Source of the DNA: JANSWY01 sp965267245
Lineage (GTDB): Bacteria; Bacteroidota; Bacteroidia; Cytophagales; Cyclobacteriaceae
NCBI GenBank assembly: GCA_965267245.1
Contig: OZ253939.1
Span: 4,340,001-4,404,000, forward strand
Direction of reading: 5' to 3'
DNA length: 64,000 nt
This document shows, piece after piece, positions 16,601 to 25,356 of the stretch (within the stretch, counting starts at the first letter, position 1; each line of letters begins with the position of its first letter). Position numbers and translations under genes: made by a program. The notes under the pieces were generated by a model. It had not been told where the DNA came from, ran no database searches, and saw only the letters and a program-made list of their open reading frames with translations.

Positions 16601-19600
16601 CCATACCTGTTAACAATAAGTATTCTTTTCCTGACAGACTATATGAGGGCAGGTCAATCGTAACGGAAGGATCACCAAAATGAAGCAAATCCAGGATTAT
16701 TGAGCTATCTGAGGTGTTATAAATTTCAACATACTCATATTCAGGTAAACCTATTGCTGGAGAAGGATCAGCCATGATTTCTGTGATTAGTAAATCTCCA
16801 GGTTCTGGTACATATGGGTATTGGAAGGTAAATGCAATTGTATCTTCAACAAGGTTAGCTTGTAAATCGGAGACTCTGCTAATAATGAGATCGTATGAAT
16901 GATTATCTAATAGCGTTTGAAATTCGAGCAGTATTTTGGATTCATCTAGTTGACTAATTGATTCTGGATTCCCATTTTCTGAAAGCTCATAATGATTCAA
17001 TGAAAGTGCAGAATTGGATTCAATTGGCTCAGAAAATTCCACCAGTAGAAAATTAAATTTTGAAGAAGTAACTGAAATAATTTCTGGAGCTTCAGTATCG
17101 ATAACAACAGGAATTTCATTGTCTGGAATTACTTGTCCATCAAGGCTTGTTAATCCAGACCAATAAATTGTATCGTCCACATTGTGAGGAATGGGTTCTG
17201 CAAAGAAGAGCTGGACCTGTTCCCTATTTTCATCAGGTTGATGAATTGATATAGGATGTAAAGTTCCAAGTAGGAATTGATCAATTCCTGACTCACTTAA
17301 GTCGTCATCGAAATTTAGGGCAATGACTTTGTCACTAAAAATTTCGTAGGTCTCAAAATAGTCGTCAAATAGGAATTGGATAGAATCTGGTAATAGGAGA
17401 TTGTCCGATGTATCGATAATATTCTCAAAATTCAATGTATAGTGCTTTCCATCTTCTAGCATGGAATCAAAGTTTATTTTGCACTGGTTGCCAGCAATAA
17501 TGATTTCAACTTTGGGAACAATTGAATTTTGTATTTTGAAATGCTCTTCAATCAGAGACTCCGGGTTCATAGGCTTACTGAAGGCAATCAATATTGCGTC
17601 ATTGCTAATTGGTGTAATCCTTGAAATTGTTGGGTTTAAAGTATTTATGAATACATCAAGCGTATCGTTGATTAGATTGTCATTGAGGTCTTTGATTCCG
17701 GAAATACCAATCCTCAAATTCATGTCTTCTGGCAATGCATCCGCAAAACCCAGATAAACCTCTGAAAAATTGAAAGGATTTCTAAGTACAGCAGCTGGTG
17801 AAATGCCATTTGAGACCCAATAGTTTGTAACCGATGTGGAAGTTGTAGAATCTACTGCTTCGGTAAACCTAATTTGCAATGAATCGATCGACAATTGAAA
17901 GATTGAATCTACTCTCGGAGGTATTGGATCATAAATGAAATCGACTGAACGTGTAGAAGACATTCGGTTTCCTTGAATATCCTTCACATCTTTTATTCTG
18001 ATGGTTTCAGGTTGCTCTGTTAGGAAGGATTCATTGAAACAAAGGACTATTTCATCGGCAGCTATTTGACTGGCAGAAACTGGGTGTAGTTCATTCCATT
18101 CATAGTTTATCACTGACTCTGAGCTAACTTGTTCCACATTCTCGTTGTAAGTGATTATTAAACAGGAACTATCAGCAACTGAGATACTTTGAATAGATGG
18201 TCCCTTTGTATCGTAGGTAAAGTAATACGTCGGAGTGTTCAGGAAATCAACAGTATTAGTTTTCAGGTCGTTAATGGTCAATTCTAGTTCTTTGTTTTCC
18301 TGGAGACTTGAGGGCAGGATTAGATGAAACAGCTTTCCATTTTCCTGATCAGTAAGGACCTTATTTGGGTTTCCTACACCCTCTATCCAGAAGTTTTGAG
18401 TGGAAGTTCCTGATAATGGATCTACGGCCACCTTGAAGTAGACGTCAATCAAATTACCGGCTACTATTTTTATAGTGTCAATATGTTGTTCATACACGAA
18501 AGAAGTTGACAGAGTATCTGTTATTGTGTTTTCAAGTGTATCTGAAAGATTTGTGTACCACAGCTCATATGAATTGCTTTCCTGGAATTCAAAATCAAAA
18601 GAGAGTGCAACTATCTGTAAACCAGAGTCAAGTTCAGCTTTAGTTGGTACGGTATCATTGATCCAATAATTCTCTTCTATTTCAGCAGTTGACTCATCGA
18701 GTGGTTCTGAAGAGACCAGACTAATCTTACTTGAACTATTCAGAATAATTCTGACATATTCAGGAGGTTTTTCATCAAAGTAAATTGTACTTAAATCATC
18801 CCCTGAATTGCCTGAACAATCCTCCAAATTATAACAATTGATGTCATAATATGATTCAGAAGTTAGCGGATTTGAAAGCACAACTAACAATTCGTTGCTT
18901 TCTTGCCAGGTCAGTGTAACACTGTCTACGGTTTCAATAGTTACAGAGACATTTGTTGGGATTACAGGCTCATTGAAAAGAACCTGAATTGAATCCTCAG
19001 AGATAATATTGATCAAACTAATGGCAGGAGGTTTTGTGTCATCCGAGTTATCAAGTACCGAATTGACCATCCCAGGAGTGCCACCTGTTTCGCTTTCCGA
19101 TGCGATCCAATTAAAGGTTCCTGAGCAAGGAAGGTTCTGATTGATTAATTCAAGTGTAAAGCCACCATCTTCCTTATTTTTATCCTTGTAGGTGTCAGTG
19201 TCATAATAAATTGAATCGATAAGGTTCCCCAAATTATCGCGAAGGACCAGGTCCCGACCACTATTGGTGAGGGTTGGCAATGATGTTACAGGTATCACCA
19301 AACCATAATTTGAAAAGCTTGTGGAATCATCAGGATCACAGAGAATTGCATATTCATTCGGTGGGATCACCCCATTGCTCACCATTCCATCTGCTAGTTG
19401 AAAATCCTGCAGATTAACATAACTATCTGTGGAATTGTATAATTCAACAAATTCTGCATCTGGCAAACCTATTTGAGGTGTAGGATCAGCCAATATTTCG
19501 TTGATTCTAAGGGACCAATAGGCGGTTGGTTTGTCAACCTCAAAGGCAATTGAATCAATTGATAATGTTGAATTACCTGTTTTATTGACAAGGCTATCCA

Positions 19601-21287
19601 CCTGGAGGAGATAATTATTGTTAACGAGACCCTCAAAAAGTAAGGTTACTTCTTCCTGCCCATTATATCCCACATGCACAGGCGATCCAATATCATAATT
19701 GACCAGGTAATTGTTTGGGTTGATGGCGGTTAAACTATCCAAACCCTGATTGAATGTCAATCTCAAGGTGTCTTCAATGAATGCTACTGATTGAATTTCA
19801 AGTGACAAATAAGAGAAATAGGAAACCGTATTTTCACTGATAGGATTATTTTCTGTGTCTTCAAGATCGTTGATTGTCAATGCATATGAAGTGTTTTGTA
19901 AATTTTCACCTATTATTAAATACACTGTCATGTTGTCAATGAGCTCGGCATTCTCTGGATTGCCTATTCCATTATCGATTTCATAATTATTGATATTGGT
20001 TGCTGTTGATGCGTTTAATTCTTTTGTGAAAGAAACGATTATTGAGTCCTTCGACTCAACTGAAACTGAGCTTACGAGCAATGGCTCAATGTATTCAAAG
20101 GAGATGGTTGTATCTAAAGTGCTATTCAATGATTGATTGAATAGATCTGAAATTGTCAAGTTATATGAAACACCCCCTTCAAATTTTTGATTAGTGCCAA
20201 CAATCACCCCCTGTAAACTCTCCTCAATCTCCAGATATAGGGGATTTTTAGCCTCAATTTGATAGTTTTCTAGCGTGCTTAATGAAAGAGAATCTACCAG
20301 TTGATCAAAGGTTAATTGAACGGTTGAGTCGGTAAGTGTGACAATTTCTGTGAGTTTTAATGGGGTATAGTCAAAGGAGAATGATTGAGGGCCACTGGAA
20401 TTGCCATTGATTGAAGATAGTTGATTTGATGCGGTTATTTCGAAAGACCCTGAGCTTAATTCAGATTCAAGTCTTAGGAATACAATAGCAGAGTCAGTTT
20501 CGTCTCTGGAAGCGTTATTAATTGAAATTTCATTGTCTAATGAATAATTGGCTATTAATTCAGCACTTCCCATCGAGATGGCTTGATTGAAGACTAATTG
20601 AAGAGAATCTTCTGCCAAAGCAAAAACTGTATCAATGCGAATAGCAGCTGCCACTAGGATATCATCGAAAGAAAACTTATCAGACCTGGTGGAGCTGTAA
20701 TCACACAATATGCCAAAATAATTAGTTTGGTCATAAGTATTGTCGAAAACTGTTCCTTCGCTGGTATAGGTAAGTCCACCACTTGTATCATGAAAGAGTT
20801 CCCAATTGCCCTGATCGTCCCTGACTACTTTCACGCGGATATTCACAGGATTTGAGTCCACCACATCGTCTGTACCGTCAATGATTATTGAAGAAGAGCT
20901 TCCATCCTGACGGTATAAACTAACCTCATCAGAAGTATTACCAATCATTACATAATAGCCTTGTAAGCTTTCTTCCAGGTTGCTTGCATCAGAAACCAGG
21001 TAAACAAAGGTTTTATTGGAGCTACTTGGGTTAAAGTCCATATTGACCAGAAATTCCCAATACATGGAGTCCAGGACGTTTGTGGAGGTTACCAGGTAAG
21101 ACTCATTGGAGGATGAGGGGCCATTGAGATTCAAGATACCTCCTGATACAACGAACTCATCCGTATCTCCTGACCAAATGGGATTTTCAGAAAAGTTATC
21201 ATCGGTAAATTCTTCATTGATTTGTGCGCATACACAATTTGCAAGCGCAAAGCATATGCTCAGCGCAATAATTGATCGTAGGGACAT
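13629..21287 (-). CDS. Giant secreted lamin-tail and Ig-like repeat protein with sorting-type C-terminus
   Basis: About 2552 residues from ATG 21287, which places the signal peptide (MSLRSIIALSICFALANC) at the N-terminus; a longer frame to 21338 is open but unlikely. After a laminin-G/concanavalin-like N-terminal region come many SbsA-type Ig-like domains. Five lamin-tail domains follow near residues 590, 1500, 1760, 2020 and 2275, each beginning like LRINEILADPTP or LLITEIMADPSP. Four of them are followed by GGTPG..NSV and a cysteine-containing segment. The last 100 residues (QISIFSASGQLVKTI, WDGDNNSGAIVDPGYY) resemble a FlgD/CHU_C-type type IX secretion sorting domain. Probably a long surface or adhesion protein. 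Confidence 0.85.
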   Translation of the reverse strand: MSLRSIIALSICFALANCVCAQINEEFTDDNFSENPIWSGDTDEFVVSGGILNLNGPSSSNESYLVTSTNVLDSMYWEFLVNMDFNPSSSNKTFVYLVSDASNLEESLQGYYVMIGNTSDEVSLYRQDGSSSSIIIDGTDDVVDSNPVNIRVKVVRDDQGNWELFHDTSGGLTYTSEGTVFDNTYDQTNYFGILCDYSSTRSDKFSFDDILVAAAIRIDTVFALAEDSLQLVFNQAISMGSAELIANYSLDNEISINNASRDETDSAIVFLRLESELSSGSFEITASNQLSSINGNSSGPQSFSFDYTPLKLTEIVTLTDSTVQLTFDQLVDSLSLSTLENYQIEAKNPLYLEIEESLQGVIVGTNQKFEGGVSYNLTISDLFNQSLNSTLDTTISFEYIEPLLVSSVSVESKDSIIVSFTKELNASTATNINNYEIDNGIGNPENAELIDNMTVYLIIGENLQNTSYALTINDLEDTENNPISENTVSYFSYLSLEIQSVAFIEDTLRLTFNQGLDSLTAINPNNYLVNYDIGSPVHVGYNGQEEVTLLFEGLVNNNYLLQVDSLVNKTGNSTLSIDSIAFEVDKPTAYWSLRINEILADPTPQIGLPDAEFVELYNSTDSYVNLQDFQLADGMVSNGVIPPNEYAILCDPDDSTSFSNYGLVIPVTSLPTLTNSGRDLVLRDNLGNLIDSIYYDTDTYKDKNKEDGGFTLELINQNLPCSGTFNWIASESETGGTPGMVNSVLDNSDDTKPPAISLINIISEDSIQVLFNEPVIPTNVSVTIETVDSVTLTWQESNELLVVLSNPLTSESYYDINCYNLEDCSGNSGDDLSTIYFDEKPPEYVRIILNSSSKISLVSSEPLDESTAEIEENYWINDTVPTKAELDSGLQIVALSFDFEFQESNSYELWYTNLSDTLENTITDTLSTSFVYEQHIDTIKIVAGNLIDVYFKVAVDPLSGTSTQNFWIEGVGNPNKVLTDQENGKLFHLILPSSLQENKELELTINDLKTNTVDFLNTPTYYFTYDTKGPSIQSISVADSSCLIITYNENVEQVSSESVINYEWNELHPVSASQIAADEIVLCFNESFLTEQPETIRIKDVKDIQGNRMSSTRSVDFIYDPIPPRVDSIFQLSIDSLQIRFTEAVDSTTSTSVTNYWVSNGISPAAVLRNPFNFSEVYLGFADALPEDMNLRIGISGIKDLNDNLINDTLDVFINTLNPTISRITPISNDAILIAFSKPMNPESLIEEHFKIQNSIVPKVEIIIAGNQCKINFDSMLEDGKHYTLNFENIIDTSDNLLLPDSIQFLFDDYFETYEIFSDKVIALNFDDDLSESGIDQFLLGTLHPISIHQPDENREQVQLFFAEPIPHNVDDTIYWSGLTSLDGQVIPDNEIPVVIDTEAPEIISVTSSKFNFLLVEFSEPIESNSALSLNHYELSENGNPESISQLDESKILLEFQTLLDNHSYDLIISRVSDLQANLVEDTIAFTFQYPYVPEPGDLLITEIMADPSPAIGLPEYEYVEIYNTSDSSIILDLLHFGDPSVTIDLPSYSLSGKEYLLLTGMVAQSSFPDSIQVIGIPGFPSLGNSGDSLFIKFDSTNIDLVHYEREWYHDTDKDDGGYSLEKISFNPACSEIENWVASISEVGGTPGFVNSVFNNNPDTIAPSIVDIQILSESRIGIDFSETMNTSTIGSVQLNPFDQSISVDFHNNYQILIDLSSPLDSSILYNLDIADFFDCANNKLTPFSTSIGIGKDPQPGELRITELMPDPSPPNQLPESEFVEILNATDHLINLEEVYITDEKDTAFLENLIRANEYLIIVSNASYSDFTSFGSVIGVTNFPSLNNSGEPVRLLKGNQEIDAIMYNRDWYHDTDKDDGGYSIEIINPYTDCTGQSNWSVSLDEEGGTPGNQNSIFDLSPDLKAPMVISFSYRRDTIEFTFDERVDITNLENGSITISPSLPHDKFLPGHELNQIWLPLTETPETGILYEITFGGIKDCSGNQMNAETFEFGVGKEPTFHELLITELMIDPEPSNDLPVSEYIEILNNTNNLIDLSGVTLSDSKESSEIPGGFLKPGQYALLIPMSSFSEFPENLNKIGVSNWPSLDNKSDHIKLTINNLSIHDINYTSDWYDDIFFEGGNSLEMIDPSNTCGEDENWTISISATGGTPGFLNSVNASNPDLKSPELISADAIDEHNILLTFNEKLLLESISTIEISEDILVEQLQPLTDTRQINIACATLIPNIEYEVTITGISDCNGNVASQLQHKFILPEISDSTDLIINEVLFNPTSTGVDFVEVLNKSNKFINLKNWYLSNDSHDIHPISTGHMIIAPGEVSVFTTSKDIIINEYPKSSDEERIMEIEQLPSFPNSSGTVILYDSAKNVIDLFNYNEDLHFSLLDNTDGVSLERISKDGNSNDPNNWTSTSSTSGFSTPGRPNSNQFNDQNTVFEKSILIEPKTFIAGQTSGAVPSFTKINYQFESVGNFAQISIFSASGQLVKTISNGDLLNTSGFFRWDGDNNSGAIVDPGYYIIHFMIYNNQGFRKKFRKTVVVAGDF

Positions 21288-21383
21288 GGTTAGCGTAAAT
21301 AGTTTGGGCCAATTTAACAATATTGGACCGTTAGGCAAGAAAAATGTATGGAATAAGTATCTAAAAGGCTTGGGTTCTACCGT

Positions 21384-22562
21384 TTATTGCCATACATCTC
21401 TTTTAACCCCTGGCAACAACTTAGTCATCATCACCCAAATGGGGCTCAATAAAATAGTAATTGAAATAACCAGAATTGTAAGCTGGTAAGTAAATGGTGA
21501 TATAATCTCACTTTGGTAACCCAATGAAGCCAGTACATAGCTGAACTCTCCAATCTGAGCCAATAAGGCACCTCCAATGAAGCTTGCACCCCATGAATTT
21601 CCCAAAGATCTCAGTGAAATAGCATTGATGCCATGGTTACTTAACAAAACCCCCACTACAAGCAGGCCAATTATGAGCCAGTTTTTCATCAGGAAGTTGA
21701 TATCAATGAGCATACCAATTGATATAAAGAATATTGAAATCAGAACCACCCTAAACGAATGAAGGCTATCGTGAAGCCACTTTGTAGCAGGAGATGCATG
21801 TACCAATAAGCCCGCAACAAAGGCACCAAGACCTGCAGAAAGCTGGAAAAGTGAAGTTAAAAAAGCGAAACCAAAGCAAACGATCATTGCGGCGAATACC
21901 TGGAGCTCGTGATCAAATCTCAGGAATGCCTCAAATGGCAACTTGATGTGTTGTTTCTTGAGTAAGTACACTAGCAAAAAAACAATGAGTACTCCACCAG
22001 CTAATTGTAAGATAATACTGCTTATCTCGATTGTCCCTCCACCTACAAGGGACATCAGAATGATCATTGGCACAATTAGAATATCCTGAGTCAAAAGAAT
22101 ACTGATCACATTCTGGCCGATCTTCAGATCTCCAAGCTTATGGTCTTCAATCAATTTAATCACCACTGCTGAACTACTGAGAGAAATAATAAAACCGAGT
22201 AGTAATATTCTTTTGAACGACCAGTCCATTACAAGGCCAAGAATGAATACCATCACAACGCTGAAAACCACCTGCATTCCAGTACCAAACATGGCAATCT
22301 TCCATTTACTGATGAAATCCTTCAAAGAGATCTCCATACCGATGAAAAACATCAATACTACAAGACCTAATTCACCCACTACCTCTGCAGTGTGTTGATC
22401 CTCTATCAGGTGCCATCCATATGGACCCAGGCATATTCCAGTTAAGATGTACGCAATGATATATGGAAGATTTAAGCGCTTCAGAAGAAGCCCCAAAATA
22501 AGAATGAGCCCACAGATTCCCAGTATGATGTTCAACTGGTGATGGATCGATAAAATGACCAT
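21384..22562 (-). CDS. Cation/proton antiporter, CPA2 (Kef-type) membrane domain
   Basis: 392 residues, 11-13 hydrophobic segments, filling the Na_H_exchanger domain. Features include YIIAYILTGICLGPYG near the N-terminus, GLVVLMFFIGMEISLKDF and SAGLGAFVAGLLV. There is no C-terminal TrkA-N/RCK regulatory domain, so it is a membrane-only CPA2 exchanger rather than a full KefB/C. It exchanges K+ or Na+ for H+ across the inner membrane; the ion cannot be read from sequence. The gene lies 96 bases upstream of the giant gene on the same strand and is divergent from asd. Confidence 0.88.
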   Translation of the reverse strand: MVILSIHHQLNIILGICGLILILGLLLKRLNLPYIIAYILTGICLGPYGWHLIEDQHTAEVVGELGLVVLMFFIGMEISLKDFISKWKIAMFGTGMQVVFSVVMVFILGLVMDWSFKRILLLGFIISLSSSAVVIKLIEDHKLGDLKIGQNVISILLTQDILIVPMIILMSLVGGGTIEISSIILQLAGGVLIVFLLVYLLKKQHIKLPFEAFLRFDHELQVFAAMIVCFGFAFLTSLFQLSAGLGAFVAGLLVHASPATKWLHDSLHSFRVVLISIFFISIGMLIDINFLMKNWLIIGLLVVGVLLSNHGINAISLRSLGNSWGASFIGGALLAQIGEFSYVLASLGYQSEIISPFTYQLTILVISITILLSPIWVMMTKLLPGVKRDVWQ

Positions 22563-22686
22563 TTACATCCTTGTTTATAAGTTTTGTGAAAGTTAATCAC
22601 TAAACTGAAATCTGAAGCAAATTCTTTTTTGGGGGAGGAAAATATTTTCAACCGGAAGGGTTAGAAATCGTAAAAAACGGTAAAAC

Positions 22687-22731
22687 TTGTCTAATGGAGA
22701 GTTATTTACGTTGTAATTTTGCCCTCCATTA
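22687..22731 (+). promoter_or_regulatory. Candidate asd promoter flanked by an inverted repeat
   Basis: TAATTTTG at 22714-22721 matches the Bacteroidota -7 consensus, with a TTG at 22687-22689 at a rather long 24-base spacing. An 8-bp inverted repeat, TAATGGAG (22692-22699) and CTCCATTA (22724-22731), brackets the -7 box and would be well placed for an operator. The start site would lie about 65 bases upstream of the asd ATG. Confidence 0.4.
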
Positions 22732-22792
22732 ATCCTTTGATGAACTTAATAGTATAAACTAGATAAATTTATGTCAAACAATTAAAGTTTCA

Positions 22793-23791
22793 ATGAAGAT
22801 GAAATTAGCAGTAGTTGGGGCCACTGGATTAGTAGGTGGCGAAATTTTAAGAGTGCTCGAGGAGCGCAACTTTCAGTATGAAGAAATTCTTTTGGTAGCA
22901 TCTGCCAGGTCAGCCGGTAAAAAGGTGACTTATAAGGGTAAGGAGCACACCGTGATTTCTATGGAAGAGGCAGTTGAGCGAAAACCTGACGTAGCTATTT
23001 TCTCTGCTGGAGGAGGTACTTCATTGGAATGGGCACCAAAATTCGAAGCGGTTGGTACGATTGTAATTGATAATTCTTCCGCATGGAGAATGAGCCCGAA
23101 ACATAAATTAGTTGTTCCTGAAGTAAATGCTAAGGCCCTTAAAATTGATGACAGGATCATCGCCAACCCTAATTGTTCTACAATTCAAATGGTATTGGTT
23201 TTGGCGCCTTTGCATGAAAAATATAAAATCAAAAGAATAGTCGTTTCTACCTACCAGTCAGTAACCGGTTCAGGGAAAGCTGCCGTGGATCAAATGATGG
23301 GTGAGCGTGAGAATAAGCAAGTAGAAATGTGCTATCCTCACAAAATTGATATGAACGTTATTCCTCATATTGATGTCTTCCTGGACAATGGCTATACCAA
23401 AGAGGAAATGAAAATGGTCAACGAAACCAAGAAAATCCTTGGTGATGATTCCATTCAGGTAACGGCTACTTGCGTTAGGATCCCAACAATGGGAGGGCAC
23501 TCTGAATCTGTGAATGTAGAATTCGAAAATGAATATGACATGGAGGAGGTCAAAAGGCTCATGGCAGAAACTCCGGGTGTAATCATAGAAGATGATGTGG
23601 CCAATAATGTTTATCCTATGCCAATGAATGCGCATGGCAAAGATGAAGTATTTGTAGGAAGGTTAAGAAGAGATGAAACGCAACCTAATACACTGAATAT
23701 GTGGATAGTTGCTGATAACCTAAGGAAAGGTGCCGCAACAAATGCAGTTCAGATCGCTGAGTATATGAATGCGCATAGTTTGGTTTACTAA
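22793..23791 (+). CDS. asd: Aspartate-semialdehyde dehydrogenase
   Basis: 332 residues. It reduces beta-aspartyl phosphate to aspartate semialdehyde with NADPH, the branch point to lysine/diaminopimelate, threonine and methionine. The NADP-binding motif GATGLVGGEIL is at residues 9-19. The catalytic cysteine is C128 in NPNCST, and the substrate histidine lies in MGGHSESVNVE. The ATG start at 22793 gives the standard N-terminus MKMKLAVVGATG. The gene stands alone, with its own promoter candidate and a strong terminator just after it. Confidence 0.97.
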   Translation: MKMKLAVVGATGLVGGEILRVLEERNFQYEEILLVASARSAGKKVTYKGKEHTVISMEEAVERKPDVAIFSAGGGTSLEWAPKFEAVGTIVIDNSSAWRMSPKHKLVVPEVNAKALKIDDRIIANPNCSTIQMVLVLAPLHEKYKIKRIVVSTYQSVTGSGKAAVDQMMGERENKQVEMCYPHKIDMNVIPHIDVFLDNGYTKEEMKMVNETKKILGDDSIQVTATCVRIPTMGGHSESVNVEFENEYDMEEVKRLMAETPGVIIEDDVANNVYPMPMNAHGKDEVFVGRLRRDETQPNTLNMWIVADNLRKGAATNAVQIAEYMNAHSLVY

Positions 23792-23814
23792 AAGCAGTTT
23801 TCGAAAAAGATATG

Positions 23815-23839
23815 AAGCCGCTTTTCAGCGGCTTTTTTT
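23815..23839 (+). terminator. Rho-independent terminator after asd
   Basis: An 8-bp stem, AAGCCGCT (23815-23822) and AGCGGCTT (23827-23834), with loop TTTC and a T-run through 23839. It lies 24 bases after the asd stop. Confidence 0.9.
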
Positions 23840-23862
23840 ATTTCATTTTAATTTTGTAAGGT

Positions 23863-25050
23863 ATGTGTATTCCAACCAATACATCAGAATTTCTTAAACT
23901 AACTGATCAACTAAAAGAACAAGACACAAATAGCCTGGCATTGGGTGGTAGTAAGTATGCCCCATTTTCAGTAAGGCAGTTGCTCCAACAGATTGAGGGG
24001 AAGCAAAAAGCAAAAACCAAGCTTCCGGAATGGTATGAAAACAGTGAAATAATTTATCCGCCCCGTATTTCCATGGAGCAATGCTCCTCTCAGCAGGCGG
24101 CCGAGTTTAAAGGAACAATTATTCAAGGGAACCATTTACTGGACCTGACAGGTGGAGCTGGGGTGGATAGTTACCATTTGTCAAAGAATTTTAACAATGT
24201 CACATATTGTGAACAGAATGAAGAACTGGTCAAACTTGCTGAATATAACTTTGGAAAACTAGGAGCTAGGAATATTGAGTGCATTGCTTCAAATTCCCTG
24301 GAATACCTGGAGAAATTACCGGATTTACCAAGTCATATTTATGTGGACCCAGCCAGGCGTGATAATTCCAAAATGAAAGTTCACGCATTTGAAGATTGTG
24401 AACCTAATGTGTTAGAAGTTGTTCCAAATTTATTGGAAAAGGGATGTCATGTTCTGATTAAAGCCTCACCAATGCTGGATATTAAACTAGCTCTAAAACA
24501 ATTACCTCCGGTTTTTGGTGTTTACGTACTTGCGATTCGAAATGATTGCAAGGAATTGTTGTTTCACCTTCATCCGGATAAGAGCCAACAACCAGTGCTC
24601 TCCACTATCAATTTAACTGCTCAAGGCACTGAAAGTTTCATATTCACATATGCTGAAGAACAGAAGGCAAATGCAGATTTTAATGAACCTGAGGAATACC
24701 TTTATGAGCCCAATGTAGCTGTTATGAAGGCGGGAGCTTTTGATGCAGTTGCCAGAAGGTTTGAGTTGGCTAAACTCAATCCGAATACACATTTGTACAC
24801 TAGTGATATATTGGAGAATGATTTTCCAGGTAGGAAATTTAAGATCGATAAAGTCTCCAGCCCAAATAAAAAGGATTTGCTGAAATCATTGGATAGTAGA
24901 AAAGTGAGTATTACCACCAGAAACTACCCTCTGTCAGTGCCAGAAATCAAGAAGAAGTATGGTTTGGAGGATGGAGACAATAGTTATTTGTTCTTTTTTC
25001 GTGGGCCAAATAACAAGCCCACAGTTTTAATCTGTTCTAAATTAGCATGA
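23863..25050 (+). CDS. THUMP-like domain class I methyltransferase (PG_1098 family)
   Basis: 395 residues. A Rossmann methyltransferase core is clear: motif I LLDLTGGAGVDSYHLS, the acidic loop TYCEQNEELVKLAEYNFG, and motif IV HIYVDPARRDN. The C-terminal third, ending with DNSYLFFFRGPNNKPTVLIC, is the THUMP-like module of this Bacteroidota family. RNA (rRNA or tRNA) is the likely substrate, inferred from the THUMP-like module and similarity to RNA methyltransferases. A TAATTTTG box at 23849-23856 ends only six bases before the ATG, so the mRNA may be nearly leaderless. Confidence 0.85.
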   Translation: MCIPTNTSEFLKLTDQLKEQDTNSLALGGSKYAPFSVRQLLQQIEGKQKAKTKLPEWYENSEIIYPPRISMEQCSSQQAAEFKGTIIQGNHLLDLTGGAGVDSYHLSKNFNNVTYCEQNEELVKLAEYNFGKLGARNIECIASNSLEYLEKLPDLPSHIYVDPARRDNSKMKVHAFEDCEPNVLEVVPNLLEKGCHVLIKASPMLDIKLALKQLPPVFGVYVLAIRNDCKELLFHLHPDKSQQPVLSTINLTAQGTESFIFTYAEEQKANADFNEPEEYLYEPNVAVMKAGAFDAVARRFELAKLNPNTHLYTSDILENDFPGRKFKIDKVSSPNKKDLLKSLDSRKVSITTRNYPLSVPEIKKKYGLEDGDNSYLFFFRGPNNKPTVLICSKLA

Positions 25051-25146
25051 AAAATGTTATGCATGCATACTATTTAATTTGATTTTTATATATTAGGGGC
25101 ATGTTTTGTTTAGAAAACTCATTGATGAACATAGAAGTAGGACAAA

Positions 25147-25177
25147 TAAAAAAGTCCCGAAGTGATTCGGGACTTTT
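25147..25177 (-). terminator. Rho-independent terminator of tRNA-Phe
   Basis: A perfect 12-bp stem, AAAAGTCCCGAA (25150-25161) and TTCGGGACTTTT (25166-25177), with a 4-base loop. On the minus strand it starts three bases after the tRNA 3' end and runs into a T-run. Its near-symmetry could also stop plus-strand transcripts from the methyltransferase gene. Confidence 0.9.
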
Positions 25178-25180
25178 AAG

Positions 25181-25253
25181 TGGTGCTGAGTGGATTCGAA
25201 CCACCGACTCACGGATTTTCAGTCCGATGCTCTACCAACTGAGCTACAGCACC
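25181..25253 (-). tRNA. tRNA-Phe (anticodon GAA)
   Basis: A 73-base cloverleaf on the minus strand. The acceptor stem GGTGCTG pairs with CAGCACC, followed by discriminator A. The D arm contains AGCTCAGTTGGTAGAGC. The anticodon stem CGGA/TCCG closes a loop CTGAAAA, giving anticodon GAA. The T arm has TTCGAAT. The 3' CCA is not encoded, as is usual in Bacteroidota, so it must be added by CCA transferase. Confidence 0.97.
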
Positions 25254-25268
25254 CCGTTTAAGAGGATG

Positions 25269-25300
25269 CAAAGCTATGAAATTAAGAATTTGTGAACAAA
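25269..25300 (-). promoter_or_regulatory. Promoter of tRNA-Phe
   Basis: On the minus strand, TTTG (25300-25297) and TAGCTTTG (25276-25269) are separated by 20 bases, a near-ideal match to the Bacteroidota consensus TTTG-N~19-TAnnTTTG. Transcription would begin about 10 bases before the tRNA 5' end. Confidence 0.75.
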
Positions 25301-25356
25301 ATAAATTTATAAAAATTTTCAAGTAAATTAAGTGACCCTAAACTGACCCAAAATTC

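Noticed and set aside
25101..25295. 64-codon plus-strand frame across the tRNA region
   Set aside because: It is the reverse complement of tRNA-Phe and its terminator; the peptide (GAEWIRTTDSR, LYQLSYSTP) is a familiar tRNA artefact.
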